Below, piece after piece: positions 1-11,649 of a stretch of 64,000 nt of DNA (positions are counted from its first letter, which is position 1; each line of letters starts with the position of its first letter). Under the pieces are notes generated by a model, which ran no database searches, had not been told where the DNA came from, and saw only the letters and a program-made list of their open reading frames with translations. Source of the stretch: Purpureocillium takamizusanense (Eukaryota > Ascomycota > Sordariomycetes > Hypocreales > Ophiocordycipitaceae); contig NC_063081.1 in NCBI RefSeq assembly GCF_022605165.1, positions 248,001 through 312,000 on the forward strand, read 5' to 3'. The position numbers and the translations under genes are program-made.

Positions 1-654
1 TAGGTGATGGCCCGCCGGGCATCCCCTGGGCAGTCGGATATACCACTTGAGACGGTACCCCAGCAGGGTCAACAACCATCATTGGTGGGTCAAAACCCCG
101 GTGGCTGCTGTGGAAGGATATGCCAGGATCATGTGTGCCGCCTTGAGGATTGTTCGCAAGGTTGGTGTCAGTATAATCATATTGGGATAACTGGTCATTG
201 GCAAAGAGGGACGCCATATTGAATGCCCCCGTGGGCTGCCCTGTTGTGTCCATGGACTGGGAACCAGGTTCATACGCGTGTTGGGGGACATAGTCGACGG
301 CTTGGTCCTGTGGATCGAGGAGGGAGGGTGCGAAATGCGCGGTCCTGTTGTCCCACCGAGAGAACAGCTCCAGCGGACGTTGGCTCCAGCTACTGTCGAA
401 TTCTTGAAGGTAGCCCTGGATCTCGCCAGGTCGACTGGACGCGGCGGCATTTCCCTGAGATTCGTCGAGTTCCTCATTCATCCTGAACGAACGCATGAGC
501 CTCTATTGATCGAACAAGGAGAGCTGGAAAGCCAGCGTCATACTTACGTGAACGGGTAGGTGGAAGAACTGTTGAGATGGTGGCCGTTCGCCATGTCGGT
601 GGTCATGAACCCCGGCAGCATCCCGTGCCCACGGCCGAGCTCGTCCTCAGCCAT
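1..654 (-). CDS. N-terminal part of an unidentified protein, possibly a transcription regulator (runs off left edge)
   Basis: Two minus-strand exons are visible: 654-548 and 482 to beyond base 1. They are joined over a 65-bp intron (547-483, GTAAGT donor, CAG acceptor), and the join keeps the frame. The first ATG at 654 begins MAEDELGRGHGMLPGF. About 196 residues can be read. They contain no domain I recognise: the stretch is acidic and rich in Q, P, S, N and G with scattered aromatics, as in disordered activation regions of fungal transcription factors. The roughly 6-kb gene-free stretch upstream also fits a developmental or regulatory gene. The function is inference; the DNA-binding or other domain, if any, lies outside the window. 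Confidence 0.55.
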
Positions 655-1557
655 AATGGTGGCGAAGTATTTCGTTCGTATGGGGCGTCTCGGAGAAAAA
701 CGATGATCGGGGGAGGTGGCAGGACAAGCCCGTGGTGAGTGTAAGTTGCTTGCCGACGCTGGGGCAGCTGGTCTGGTATGGCGGGCGGAGCGGTGACAAA
801 TGGGCACAAGCAGCAGGCGGGCGAGGATGGATTGGCAAGAGCACTTGAACGAGCGGGGTCTTGTCCCAACGATGGTATGGCCGCCAGACGCCGTGACAAG
901 CGAGCAGCTGTGGCGGTGTCGAATGGTCTTGGAGATGTGGGAGGTAATAGAATGGCTGGCGCGTTGTCGTGCCCTTTCGCCGTGTCGGTCGGGATTTGCT
1001 CGTCTAAGTCCGCACGGAGCCAGGCGGAGACGGGGAGCGACGACTGGGGCAACGACGTTGGCCGCTGGAGCGTTGGTGTCGAAGCCGCGTGCCTCTCGTC
1101 GACGTGGCCTAGGTAAGGTACTGTATCCTCGGGTGACGCAACGTAGATGGGAGAAGCCAAGCCAAGGTAGTAAATAGTGCCCAAAAGCTCGTACTTCGTA
1201 GAGTGCGGTCAAGTCGCAGATTCGACGGCCAAGCAGACGGCAAGACTGCAGTAATAATATATTTGCAGCGACGAAACGGAGCGCCTCTGCGGGGGCGGCC
1301 AACGACCTTTAAATTTGGTCGCAGGTGCTGCGGCCGCCGGGTGGTGTGTGGTTGCAAGGTAGAGGGACGAACCGTGTGGGCGGCCGGGGGAGCTTATGAA
1401 CGGCTGCCCAGGCGGCCCACCGTTGGCAAGTGTAGAGATTTTTGGGGATTGGGGTGGGAAGGCGACGAGACAGACAGACACCCTGGAAGGAGCAAGGAGC
1501 ATACAAGCCCGGGAAGGCGGTATGAATCGTTTTTGGGTGGCGGGACGCGTTGGGTAA

Positions 1558-1643
1558 GTGGAAGGAAGAAAGGAAGGAAGAAAAGAAGGAGAGGAGGAAG
1601 GAGAGAAGAAGGAAGGAGGAAAGGAGGGAAAGAGACAAGGAGG
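1558..1643. repeat. GA-rich purine tract
   Basis: About 85 bases almost entirely of G and A on the plus strand, built from GGAAGGAA/GAAAGGA-like units. It is non-coding and lies in the long upstream interval. Confidence 0.9.
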
Positions 1644-3542
1644 CTAGCAGGCAGTGCAGGCGACGGGCGTGACAGCGGCGGGTATGGTGAAGCTTCACGA
1701 CACACGTCTGGTTGCATGCAATCACACAGGTAAGTTGACGTCCGAGTCTGGAGAGCAACGGGAGTGACCCCACTAGGCGAGAGAGAAGAGGAGGCGGATG
1801 GGAACTGGCGAGACGAGGGGCACCATATACATGGCGCCTAACGATGGGTAGGGAAGGGTAGGGCAGGGGCAAAGCCATTGTCGACGACGCAGCAGGCCTC
1901 GCCTCCAGACCACCGCCTGTCGACCGCCGTTGTGCTCTTCGCTCTGGACGGCGCCCGCCCGCCCCGGCAGACGCGTTGCGTCGGTCGAGCTACGGACAGT
2001 TGAACGTGTTGAGCCAGCCATAACGACGTACTGGGTACTTGACGCCCGCATGTGCAACAAGTGGAGAGTGGCTCGTTGTCGACCGAAGTTGCTCGCCATG
2101 TCAAGGACGCCAGGGGTCGGGATTGGGTCAGTTGGTGAATCGGTATCGCGGCGGGATGTGGCCCTCTACACCCAGTGGATAGCGCAGGAGTGTCGATCTC
2201 GCGCGCCAGCGAGAATCGTTCTCCGTGCCTTGGTGGTTGGACAACGGCGGCGGCGGCGGCCACAGCGCAGTGGCAGCAACAGCAGCAACAGCGGCGGCGG
2301 CAACGGCAGCAGAACCACGGCCACACACAAACCTGCGTCATGCGCTACAATTTGACTGCCCAGGTGGTAGACGGGGCCTGTCCCTGTCTCTTGGGGCCCC
2401 GGGAGACGGAGAGAGCTGCCAAAACGGAGGGAGGGGTGACAGTGGGAGGGGATCTGGTGGCCATGACCGCCGACAGGGGGGGAGTGCGCCAACGAGCTGG
2501 CGGAGAGCCGCTTCGGTCGCTTCGGTACGATTGACGTCAGGCGTTGGCTCTTGAGGCCCAAGAGCTTCCAGCCCGAAGATTGATGGGCGCTCATCAGCTG
2601 ACCATGTTGGCAGGAGGCAGATTCTCGTTAGCGGAAATCCTAGATCTACTCTGGAGGTCCTGCCACCTTTTTTGAGCTAAGACTTCATCCGGTCCCTTGA
2701 TTCTCTTCTCTTCGGGCGATGCTGCCCAGTGCTGCACTTGACCAGACGGATGTCTGTTAGTCTTTGGGCAGTGCTGGGAGATGGGCATCGTGGACGTTGT
2801 CAAGGCTCGGCCCGAACAACTACTACGAGCGCGAGTCTGAGCCCCGTTTACCTCTCAGCCTGCCTGCCCACAGCCAAAGGATTTGATGAGTGTCCCACGA
2901 CCGAGCCGGACTTTGTTTCTCTCCGTGACTGCCAGAGCGTCGCGTACGAGAAACAAGAGTCGGTGTCGCGCGGAGATGGGGTGGCGGTGCGGTGTCGTCG
3001 AGCACTGGGACACCAGCCGGCGGCGGAGGCGATGCACACCTGCCTTCAGGTTCACCCACTTTGACGAGGCCAATTCTCGGTATAGGACCCATTGGCTCAC
3101 GACATCCGCCGGCCACACGCGCGCACAGTCACTTGCTTGAAAAAGGTGGCTGCTCTGGTTGCAATTCACCTTTGGCGTCGCCGCCAAGGAAACGGCGCTC
3201 ATGCTCACCTTATCTCCATGATGACCGACGCCGGCCGGATGGATGGGATGGCATTGTTTGGCCAGAGGATAGACAGGTAGTCGGCCAGGCACCTACTGTA
3301 CCTAATAACCCTCGGGTTTGCGGGTGACGGGGAATAAGGTATGTCACACTCGCCCCATCAACCCCCCGGTAGGCGGCGCGCTATCCGTGTGACAAGTGCC
3401 ATGACGGGTAGGAGAAGGAAGTACTTGGCAGGACGTGGATCGCATAGCAGGCCAGCCAGACCAGCGCTAACACGCTTTGCGTCCCCTTCATCGCTGCCGG
3501 ATTCAAAGGAAGAAGCGGCTTGCTTCCTCATCCTCTTGCCAT

Positions 3543-3579
3543 GCTGGCTGGCTGGCTGGCTGGCTGGCTAGCTGGCTGG
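3543..3579. repeat. (CTGG)n microsatellite
   Basis: About nine units of CTGG with one CTAG interruption. It is non-coding. Confidence 0.9.
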
Positions 3580-4570
3580 GTTGGCAGCGAGTTAAACCTC
3601 TCGCTTCGATTTCGGTGAGCGTGAAGTGGATTAAGCCGACGCGGGTGCTCGACTTGACCCTCGTTCTGCAACGATTGGAAGGGGGATGGAGGCTCCACCC
3701 TTCAGACCGAAGAATTGAAACAAAGCGCAAACAAACAAAACGCATCAGAGGCGATGACGACGACGACAACGGTGACGATATCCGGGGCGAGGGAGAAGGG
3801 GCGCCACCCTGGAGCGTGGGGACATTGTCGTTCCAAGTGAGACGCTGCCGCGAGACGAGTGGCACTACCGGCGGCGGGACGAGAGAGAGCTCGCAGCACA
3901 CGTGCGGTTGGATCAGTTGGTCCCTGGATCGGGCCGCAGCCCCAGCTGAAAAGGGTTTACCCTCAATCTCCCGCCTCCCCTCTCTTGGGACACGCTGGCG
4001 AGAGGGTTGGGGGTGGCTTAGGGGAGGAGGGGGGGATGGATGAATAGGTGGTGTGCGCGCGTACTGGCGTCTGCGAGTCTTCGGGCCTCCAAGAGCGGCA
4101 TGGCGGCGCTGCCATTGTGCAAGAGGTTGGTTGGGGTCGGAGCGGTTCCCTTCTTTTGAGACTCGCAGGATGCAATCGAGCCGGGAGGAGGGCACACTAA
4201 AGACAGCCAAGCAGAAACGGAGAGGAAGCAAAAAAGCATTAATGAAACCAAGATGCAAATCACATGAACCATCGATGCATTGTCAGGGCGGACGGGGCTG
4301 GCGTCGCGGGAAGCCATCGTTAGCGAATCGATGCGCTGTCCACCGACCGCACTTTTTTATCAATTTTTTTTTGATCGGGGACCCCAAGGCGCTGACGATG
4401 ACGACGACGACAGCGACAGCTTGCCAGCGACAAAAAAGAACCCCGGTAGCTCCGACGTGGCCGGCGGCGCCTGATTATCGCTGGGGGATGGGGGGGGGGG
4501 GAGAGAGAGGAAAAAGCAAAGGTAATTAGCACGATTGCCTCGTCGACGCCTCGCGGGTGTGTGCTCTTTC

Positions 4571-4591
4571 CTGCTGCTGCTGCTGCTGCTG
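4571..4591. repeat. (CTG)n microsatellite
   Basis: Seven CTG units in non-coding DNA upstream of the YbjQ gene. Confidence 0.9.
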
Positions 4592-4875
4592 CCGCTGGCC
4601 CGCTACCACGACGAAAGGAAAGAGCGAATGATGGACGGCCCCGTCTCGGCCACGACGCCCCGAGGGGATTGATCGCCCTCTTTTTTCTCTCTCTTGCAAG
4701 CCACGCCCTCTTTTTGCCGCCACGAGCGCGGTCCGCATCGCCTGTCGTTGGCCAACAGACGAAGCGAGTACTTGAACGAGGCCGTTTGCCCTCCTTCCTT
4801 CCGAATCGGACCGCGCTGTCCGTTGAGGAAGACTCACTCCTTGTCTTGTTTGTTTCCTCCTCCCTGTCCTTGCAC

Positions 4876-4919
4876 GGGGGGATGGGATGGGATGGGACGG
4901 GATGGGATGGGATGGGATA
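4876..4919 (+). repeat. (GGGAT)n pentanucleotide array
   Basis: About eight GGGAT units, one changed to GGGAC, preceded by a run of Gs. On the plus strand this gives at least eight G-triplets at 2-nt spacing, a regular potential G-quadruplex. It is non-coding. Confidence 0.9.
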
Positions 4920-5592
4920 AGCGCGACGGAAAGAGCCGCAGACAGCACCTCCTCGCTCCCGCCTCTCGCCAGCCGCCACCCCGTCCTGTCTGTCCGTCCG
5001 CCTCTCCCGGGACGGCAACGGCCACAGAGACGGGGGAGGGAGGGAGGGAGGAGAAGGATGAGGAGCCTCCTTCGGGGGGGCGACCGTACCGCATGGCCGT
5101 TCGACCCTGACCTTTTTCTTGGTTTCGCCACTCCGGGTCCCGCCCCCTTGCCGGGTTTCCCTCTTCCCCAGATGAACGGATCTTGAGGCTCTGCGGCTCG
5201 GGGGTGTCGGGGGTTTCGGGGTTGGTGCGTCGCATTGCCGACTGACGTGACAGCTACCCGCTCTCCCCTCCTGCCATCCCCTCCTCCCCTCCTAGGTATC
5301 CTTGGCTGGTTGTCATCCTGGCTGGCTGGCGGGCTCCCTCCCCCGTGGAACACAGGTGCTGGCGATGATGCCTCCGGCGCGGGGGAGGGGAAGGCGGGGG
5401 GGGGGGGGCGTTGCATGATCGACACCGACAACGACGCGCATGGGCGGCGACACAGCATGGCATGTCGGACGGTCGTTTGTCAGTCAGTCGGTCGCCAGAC
5501 GTCGTCGTCAATGAACCAAGTTGGAGGAACCTAAAAAGGCAAGCATGCAGGCAAGGGGAGCCACAACAATCGTCGGTCGGTGCCCACGCGGC

Positions 5593-5618
5593 ACAGCAGC
5601 AGCAGCAGCAGCAGCAGC
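5593..5618. repeat. (CAG)n microsatellite
   Basis: About eight CAG units in non-coding DNA. Confidence 0.9.
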
Positions 5619-5656
5619 CCCGTTGGAGATCTTGGGACGGAGCCTCGAATACCGGG

Positions 5657-5679
5657 CCAGCCAGCCAGCCAGCCAGCCG
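5657..5679. repeat. (CAGC)n microsatellite
   Basis: Five to six units of CAGC; non-coding. It lies about 40 bases from the (CAG)n tract. Confidence 0.9.
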
Positions 5680-6728
5680 AAGAAAGCCAATTCAATGGGG
5701 CAGTGCAGTGTAGCGCACGCACGCACACTGCCGTCGGCTCTTCTTCTTGGTCATCATTGAGTGGGTGGTCAGTCTTCATCAGTCATCAGTCGGTCAAGCC
5801 ACTCTGCCCCTCGTGCTCCTCTTGCCCTGCCTCACTCTCTCGTCGTTCCCTCGATCCTCTCCAACGCTCGCGAGGAGCTTCTTTGTAGGTCGCCACCCTC
5901 TTGTTGCCGCTACCATCGCCAGCCCCAGCCAGCTTCCCCTGAACCCACAACAGCGCTAAGCCATCCCCCCCAAAGCCCCTCCACCCCCCCGCCCCAAAAA
6001 CGCTCCAGCAGCCTCCCGTCCCACATCTTTTTTTGCCCTTCCCGCTCCCCAGCCAGCGTCCCGCGGCCGTTGCGTTGCCCCTCCTCCCGTCTCCTCTTCG
6101 AGGCTCCTCCCGCCGCAAGGTACCTTCGAAGGACGGGTCCCGCGATTTCGTCGTCTTTCGCTCGGATACGAAATACGCGCCGCCAGCTCACTGGCTCGCA
6201 CCCTCGCCCCATCATGCCACCCAAAGACACTCGCCGCTCCGCCCGCCAATTGGGCAGAGAACCCACCGTAGCTGGGCGGCCGTGGGTTCATCTACTACTG
6301 GCCATTACAACTTTGCCCGTTGCCTGGCGCGCGAGTCCAGCCACAATTGCTGCTACCTGCTATCCGCTAAAGGGGCTCGGCTTTCGTGATGCCGGTATTT
6401 GGGGCTGGGCTGGGCGCGGTGCGGCGCCGAGCAGAGGTGCCGATCTCGCGTGGCTGCTGGTCGAAGGATATATAAGTATGGGTGGGTGGCCTGTAGGGTC
6501 GAGTGTAAAGAAAGAGAGAGGGGTCGTAGTAGATCAATTGAAAAGAAAGAGAATCAACCTCATTCTTGTCCCAAACCACTTCTCCCTCTCTCAGATCGGT
6601 GGCGATCGAACGAACAAGACGACGACGACGAGTTCGACCAACAGAGCGAGCGCAACTGCCCAAGTCCCGGGCACCATCACCACCACCACCACAGCTCGTC
6701 ACCAAAACCAACAAACTCCTCCCGCACA

Positions 6729-7484
6729 ATGGGTTTCGGCGCCAAGGAAAAGACCCCCGAAGAGGTCGCGCATATCCCGCCCCAGCTGTCCGACCTGCAC
6801 TGCTTCACGGAGACGGAGGGGGTCATTACAACCAGTGAGCCAAAAGCCCGCCCCAGCTTTTCCCTCCCCCTTGATTCAGGTCAGGTGGTATTGTAGCTTA
6901 GTAGCATCAAAAGGTTGTACGGTACTTTGCTGACGGAGCATTTGCCTGCTTAGCCATGATGGACCTTCCGGGATACCGCGTCGAAAAGGTCCTGGGCACC
7001 GGTACGTGTAACGTCTTCCTTGTCTCTGTAGCCTTACACGCCCCCCTCCCCTCCCCCCCCCAATGGCCCGGCCCCTGCACCCCCAGATGCGCGCGCGCAC
7101 GGGCACACACACATATACTTCGTATACTGTACACACATACAAACTAACACACACATGATGTGGGTTCCAGTCTACGGCATCAGCGTGCGGTCGCGCAACA
7201 TCGCGGCCAGCCTGGGCATGGTGATGAAGAGCTTCGCGGGCGGGGAGCTGCGGTGGTTCACGTCGATGCTCTACGCGTGCCGCAACGACTCCATCGGCCG
7301 CGTCGTCGACGAGTGCAAGCGCCGCGGCGGCAACGCCATCATCTGCCTGCGCTTCGACGCCGGCGACATGGGCGGCTTCGCGCAGACGGCCGCGTACGGC
7401 ACCGCGTGCGTCGTGCGCCGCGTCGAGGGCGCGACGGTCGAGGTGCCATCGCAGCTGGCTGGCGGTGCTGGTGAGGCGGCGTGA
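6729..7484 (+). CDS. YbjQ/UPF0145-family protein
   Basis: Three exons, 6729-6834, 6954-7001 and 7171-7484, give 155 residues. Both introns have GT...AG ends. The core (about residues 30-135) matches the YbjQ family, often labelled a putative heavy-metal-binding domain: a TTTMMDLPGYRV start, then VYGISVRSRN, a central helix with RNDSIGRVVDEC, and GGNAIICLRFDAGD followed by GTACVVRR. The family is common in bacteria and scattered in fungi; it forms small beta-rich oligomers and its biochemical role is not established. The fungal copy carries about 25 extra N-terminal residues (MGFGAKEK...). The ATG at 6729 follows an A-rich leader and is the first in frame. Family identity is good; function is unknown. 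Confidence 0.85.
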
Positions 7485-9767
7485 TTGACACCTATACTGT
7501 GGGTATAAGCAGGTAACCTGGGGGGGGGGGTTTATTACTACACCTTACCTTAAACAGCGTACGAAAGGTACTAGGTATTGCTGCTGCAACGACGGGGCAG
7601 TGCGCGTGGATGGTTGGGTAGGTGGGTGGTACTCATGTGGGCAGAGAACTGATGGTGGTGGTGGTGGTGGTGGTTGACTGACGGAGGATGATGACTGTTG
7701 GATTTGTCAGGTTTGTTGGAGAGATACCCTTCTTTCTCGTGTCATGTCCATGTACGTTGTCAAGTATGCATGGACAATATGGCATGTCTGGAATAGAAAT
7801 CTGCTTGCTTTCTCATGGACCGATGAAAGCGACCGCGCGCGCGTCGTCGTCGGCAACAAACTTCGGGGGGAAAAAGTCGCCACGGTTCGTTCGCAGCAGC
7901 ATGCGCAAACCCCATCCATCATGCCACACCGTCCCGCCCCAGCTTTTGGCTACCAACTACGTTACTACCTAGCATTACAGTCATCACCGTGTCAATCTGC
8001 TTGGAGTACGCATGTAAGTTAGCTACGTAGTAACAATGTTGGGGTTGGTGGTTTTGTGTGTGTGTCAAACATGCTGTACCGCCCCAAGCGTCTCACATAC
8101 CTAGCCAGCGAGGTTATCCATCACACGGGACTGGATGGAGCCTCTGAGCGTCATCATGGCTGTTGTTTGCAACAGCCAGGTGGTGGTACGCATCAAGTCT
8201 CTCACCATTTGATGATCTTCGGATCATGTAATAAGCTGCCGAGGTCCCACGTTTTCACGGTATCTGGGCCAGGCGACACCCAATGGTGGGACCTCTACTG
8301 GCGAAGCGCGTCTCTCGCCCTTGGCAAACTGTGGCTTCCCCAACGAGGGGCTCAATGGGGATAATGGAATGGGCATGAACGCTGACGATGTCTCTTGTAT
8401 AGGTAGTCATTGGCTTCACCGGCAGCGGAGCTGTGCCGGGCAAAGAGTGGGCGCCAGCTGGAAAGCTAAGAAGACGGCCGACTTTCGAGGCTAGCATCAA
8501 GGCTCTCGGCGATAAAGCTCGTTGCAACCCTATCAAGCCGCGTTGTACCATGCGCGTATATAACCTAAGGCATGAGGTTCAGACGCGACGATATATCGAG
8601 GCGCTACACCGTCCTTTACAATGACATACCGCTGTCCTCCGTAGGCTCATCACAGCCCATCGCATCCCTAGGAGGGTTCAAGCTCAACAGCTTTACAAAA
8701 AAAAATAAAAAATTGCGGTGCTTGTGAATGCAACTAAACTTTATCTCATGAACCTAACCTCAGAGGTCATTGCTTTCTGCCTCCAAGTTAAAACGATCTA
8801 TCGGGCTCGATACTTCTACAGATTCAGATCCGTGGATCTTATAGTGACATGATACATAGCTACGAGGCGCGTATTAATGACGTTATGCCGAGTCACCGCC
8901 CTGGACAGACGTCTGGTTTTGGGCAGATTGGGAGGAATAGAGCGAAGGAGAGGGGGGGGGGGTCATTATGACTGACAGAGGACTGAGGCCTGATTACCAA
9001 GGTTAGCCTTCATACTCGATCTGAGCACGCACACACTCTTAGTCATGAGGCGTGTTTTTGACCTCGTAAACTAAAGTTTCGATATCCGAATATCGGGCTA
9101 GTAGTTCGCGAGTAAAGCGCGCACGGCGAGACGGGAGATAAACTCCGGCACCGTATCCATGCCGTATGCTACCTGAATATACTTTTTCCCATTATATCAT
9201 ACTGAAACCTCGAGCGATACAGTGCATACCTTCTTCAATAGGTAGCCCACGTAGCTCAGAGCGTAGGATCAGCTCCCACTTGCCCATCAGGCGCCACGTG
9301 GCTCAGTACTTCCGATAGTAGGTTGAGAACGGCTTATAAATTCTTTACTAACATAATGCGAGTATGTTCAGGCATTCCTTGCGCTCTAAAGCTTTTAGGA
9401 ATAGGCTTTCTGGGCCGTTTATCCTAGACTGGACCAGTTATGTCATTGAATCCCTGTAAACCTGGATAAAAGGAGGACGGTTCTCCCTCGTCGACGTATC
9501 TCTTCGTAACGAATCTAGAAACACAGACACCATCTAGTATTCCTTCTTGTCGCCTCGCAACATCTCAGTAATCCTCTTCCGTCTCTCATTTATCGCGCCG
9601 GACTGTTGTTAAGAGGTCACAATCAATCCAGACAATCCGCTACATGTATTCTACACACCTTTCCAACGCTCGAATATAGTATCAACGATCAAGACGTGAG
9701 ATGCTATAAATCATATCAAGTACTGGAGCCTCGGAGCTAACCTTCGCACAGGAAAATTACCAAATCA
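7485..9767. other. Gene-poor interval, AT-richer in its second half
   Basis: No convincing gene. A (TGG)n tract lies near 7653-7673. From about 8640 to 9767 the DNA is visibly more AT-rich than the rest of the window, with A-tracts near 8697-8712. Open frames at 7744, 8056 and 8433 show no recognisable domain. Confidence 0.5.
9705..9711 (+). promoter_or_regulatory. TATA-like element before the cysteine-rich secreted gene
   Basis: TATAAAT lies 57 bp upstream of the ATG at 9768. It suggests a short leader. Inferred from position only. Confidence 0.4.
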
Positions 9768-10103
9768 ATGGCCAATCTCGTCATTGCTTTGGCTCTTTTC
9801 GTCCTGGCCGCATCGGCTGTACCGGGTAGCGACCCGCTCGACGTGCGCCAGAAGCAGGCGAAGTGTGGTGAGCACTGCACAAAGTGTATCTTGGCCTGCT
9901 GGGCCGGGGCTACCTATTGCAACGGCGAGTGTGAGAGAGACTTCACTGCACGCAGCTGTGGTGATTCCTCTTGGTCTGTGAAGGATCCTCAGGCTTGTGA
10001 CACTTCACCCGACCCAAAGAAATGTCGAGAGTGTGGGATCTGTTTGAAAAAGTGTAGTGACGGGGTAATTAAGTGTGAAAGGGAATGTAAAGCCGCATTC
10101 TAG
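9768..10103 (+). CDS. Small secreted cysteine-rich protein (14 Cys, effector-like)
   Basis: Intronless, 111 residues. Residues 1-17 form a clear signal peptide (MANLVIALALFVLAASA). The mature part has 14 cysteines at 33, 37, 40, 44, 51, 55, 64, 77, 86, 89, 92, 96, 103 and 107. Two blocks share the pattern C-x2-C-x3-C-x6-C-x3-C (37-55 and 89-107), each preceded by one more Cys, so the protein is an internal duplication. C-x3-C-xn-C-x3-C is the signature of alpha-hairpinin-type disulphide folds. No catalytic residues are visible. Size, secretion and cysteine content resemble fungal effectors or defence peptides. The gene sits alone in AT-richer DNA. The role is inference; I recognise no named homologue. 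Confidence 0.8.
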   Translation: MANLVIALALFVLAASAVPGSDPLDVRQKQAKCGEHCTKCILACWAGATYCNGECERDFTARSCGDSSWSVKDPQACDTSPDPKKCRECGICLKKCSDGVIKCERECKAAF

Positions 10104-10604
10104 GAAAGGGTTCTAGCTATCTATTTGGGGAAAAGTTCTGTAAATTGCTCTCTATATTATTCAGACATGAGTAACGCGAGTGTACCATAGCACCAGACGC
10201 ATGCATGTCGGGCATTTTTCCGGACCTTTTTCTCTTTCACAGGCGCGAGCTGCCGCAATCTGACTCACTCTGGATGCTACGAAACACAATGTAACCGATG
10301 CAAGTCAACGTTTCCAAGTCCAGTCTCCGCTGACACGCGAGCGATGCGACGACGGCAGCGGGTGCCCAAGTCTGCGGCGGTGGCACAAGTCGCGCGGCGT
10401 CATTGAACAAGCGCTGTGAGGTCGCGCTCGGATGATGTCATCCACATAGAAAAGCCCACGCCTAACCAGCTTGCAAGTCCCATCTGGCTTCGCTGAGCCT
10501 GCCAGACGTGCACCCCGCGCACATCATGCAGGGCCAATTTGTGTCTCAACCATGGAGATATATGCGGTAGGTGCGCTCTACGTGTCCCATGTCACGTTCC
10601 ATGA
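10104..10604. other. Intergenic region, no feature seen
   Basis: Holds the 3' flank of the cysteine-rich gene and the upstream region of the mitochondrial carrier. Nothing else can be supported. Confidence 0.5.
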
Positions 10605-11649
10605 ATGCGAGCAGTCGGACTGAGCCCGTCGCACCAGGCTGGCGCCGTCGCGGCCTTCACCGTCGACGTCCTCGTCTATCCGCTCGACACCCTGAAGACG
10701 CGTTACCAGAGCCAGGACTACATCAAGACGTACGCCCCGGGCTCCAGCAATAAAGCCCTAGCGATCCGTGGCCTGTACCAGGGCATTGGCAGCGTGGTGC
10801 TTGCCACTCTCCCAGCAGGTGAGTTAGATGCAACGGGTCGACCGCTCGGCTGACCCTGAGTGAGGCGGGTCGCATGGAACCGCGGACGCACAGGCTGTCT
10901 TACCACGCAAGACGGTAGGCTGACAAGGCTTTTTGTGCACAGCCGGCTTGTTCTTCTCGACGTACGAGCATGCCAAGGAAGTCATTGGAAGGACGGTGCA
11001 CGTCCACTCCGCCTTCGTCCACTCGTCCGCCTCGGCAGTTGCCGAGATGGCATCGTGCCTCGTCCTCGCCCCAGCCGAGGTGATTAAGCAAAATGCTCAG
11101 ATGCTGCGACAAGACCCTGCCAGTCGCAACGCCAACAGATCGACGTCACTGCGAGCCTTTCGCCAACTCGCCGGTCCAGGCGCCCCGGGGCGCTTGTTCT
11201 CGGGTTACACGGCGCTCGTCGCGCGCAATCTGCCCTTCACCGCCCTGCAATTCCCAGTCTTTGAACATATTCGTTCGCGTCTATGGCAGTCCAGGCTCAA
11301 GGACCGCGTCGACCAGAGCAGAGGCGTGTGGGAGACTGGCATGGTGGCCGGCGCCAGTGCTGGTTCTGCCGGCGCGTTCGCAGCGTTTGTGACGACGCCC
11401 AGCGATGTCGTCAAGACCCGCATGATGCTCATGGGCCCGGACGACAGCATAGAACGGTCCAGGAAGGGGGCGTGGAGTGTGACGAGGCAGATATACCACG
11501 AGCGAGGGCTCAAAGGCTTCTTTCGAGGAGGGCTCTTCCGCTCTGCCTGGACTGCCTTAGGAAGCTCGTTGTATCTTGGGACGTATGACATGGCTAAGCT
11601 CTGGCTGAAGCGTCGGAGACCAGAGATAGACGACTCAATTGGACTGTGA
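10605..11649 (+). CDS. Mitochondrial carrier, PET8/S-adenosylmethionine-transporter-like
   Basis: Two exons, 10605-10818 and 10943-11649, give 306 residues. All three carrier signature repeats are present: PLDTLKTR near residue 26, PAEVIKQNAQ in the middle, and PSDVVKTRMM near the C-terminal third. Together they define a six-helix inner-membrane carrier. Features such as LFFSTYEHAK, the PAEVIK motif and ARNLPFTALQFPVFEH are closest to the PET8/SLC25A26 group, which imports S-adenosylmethionine and exports S-adenosylhomocysteine. The ATG at 10605 leaves ten residues before the first helix, normal for the family. An extra upstream exon cannot be excluded, but the ones I tried broke the frame. 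Substrate is inferred from similarity. Confidence 0.8.

Larger units (their letters stand above)
655..6728. other. Six-kilobase gene-free interval with many simple repeats
   Basis: No open frame here looks like a conserved protein. The longer ones are low-complexity (poly-K/R/E/G or poly-P/S) and overlap purine- or pyrimidine-biased DNA. The interval separates the divergent 5' ends of the gene at 1-654 and the YbjQ gene at 6729. It probably holds long promoters and 5' leaders. Simple-sequence tracts are listed separately. Confidence 0.5.

Noticed and set aside
1203..1733. Plus-strand open frame of 176 codons with a good-looking splice donor at its end (CAG|GTAAGT near 1729)
   Set aside because: The peptide is mostly K/R/E/G from a GA-rich tract, no downstream exon could be joined with a recognisable product, and the opposite strand is equally open.
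9245..9340. tRNA-like A-box (TAGCTCAGAGCG) near 9250
   Set aside because: No matching B-box (GGTTCGANTCC) or acceptor stem follows within tRNA length.
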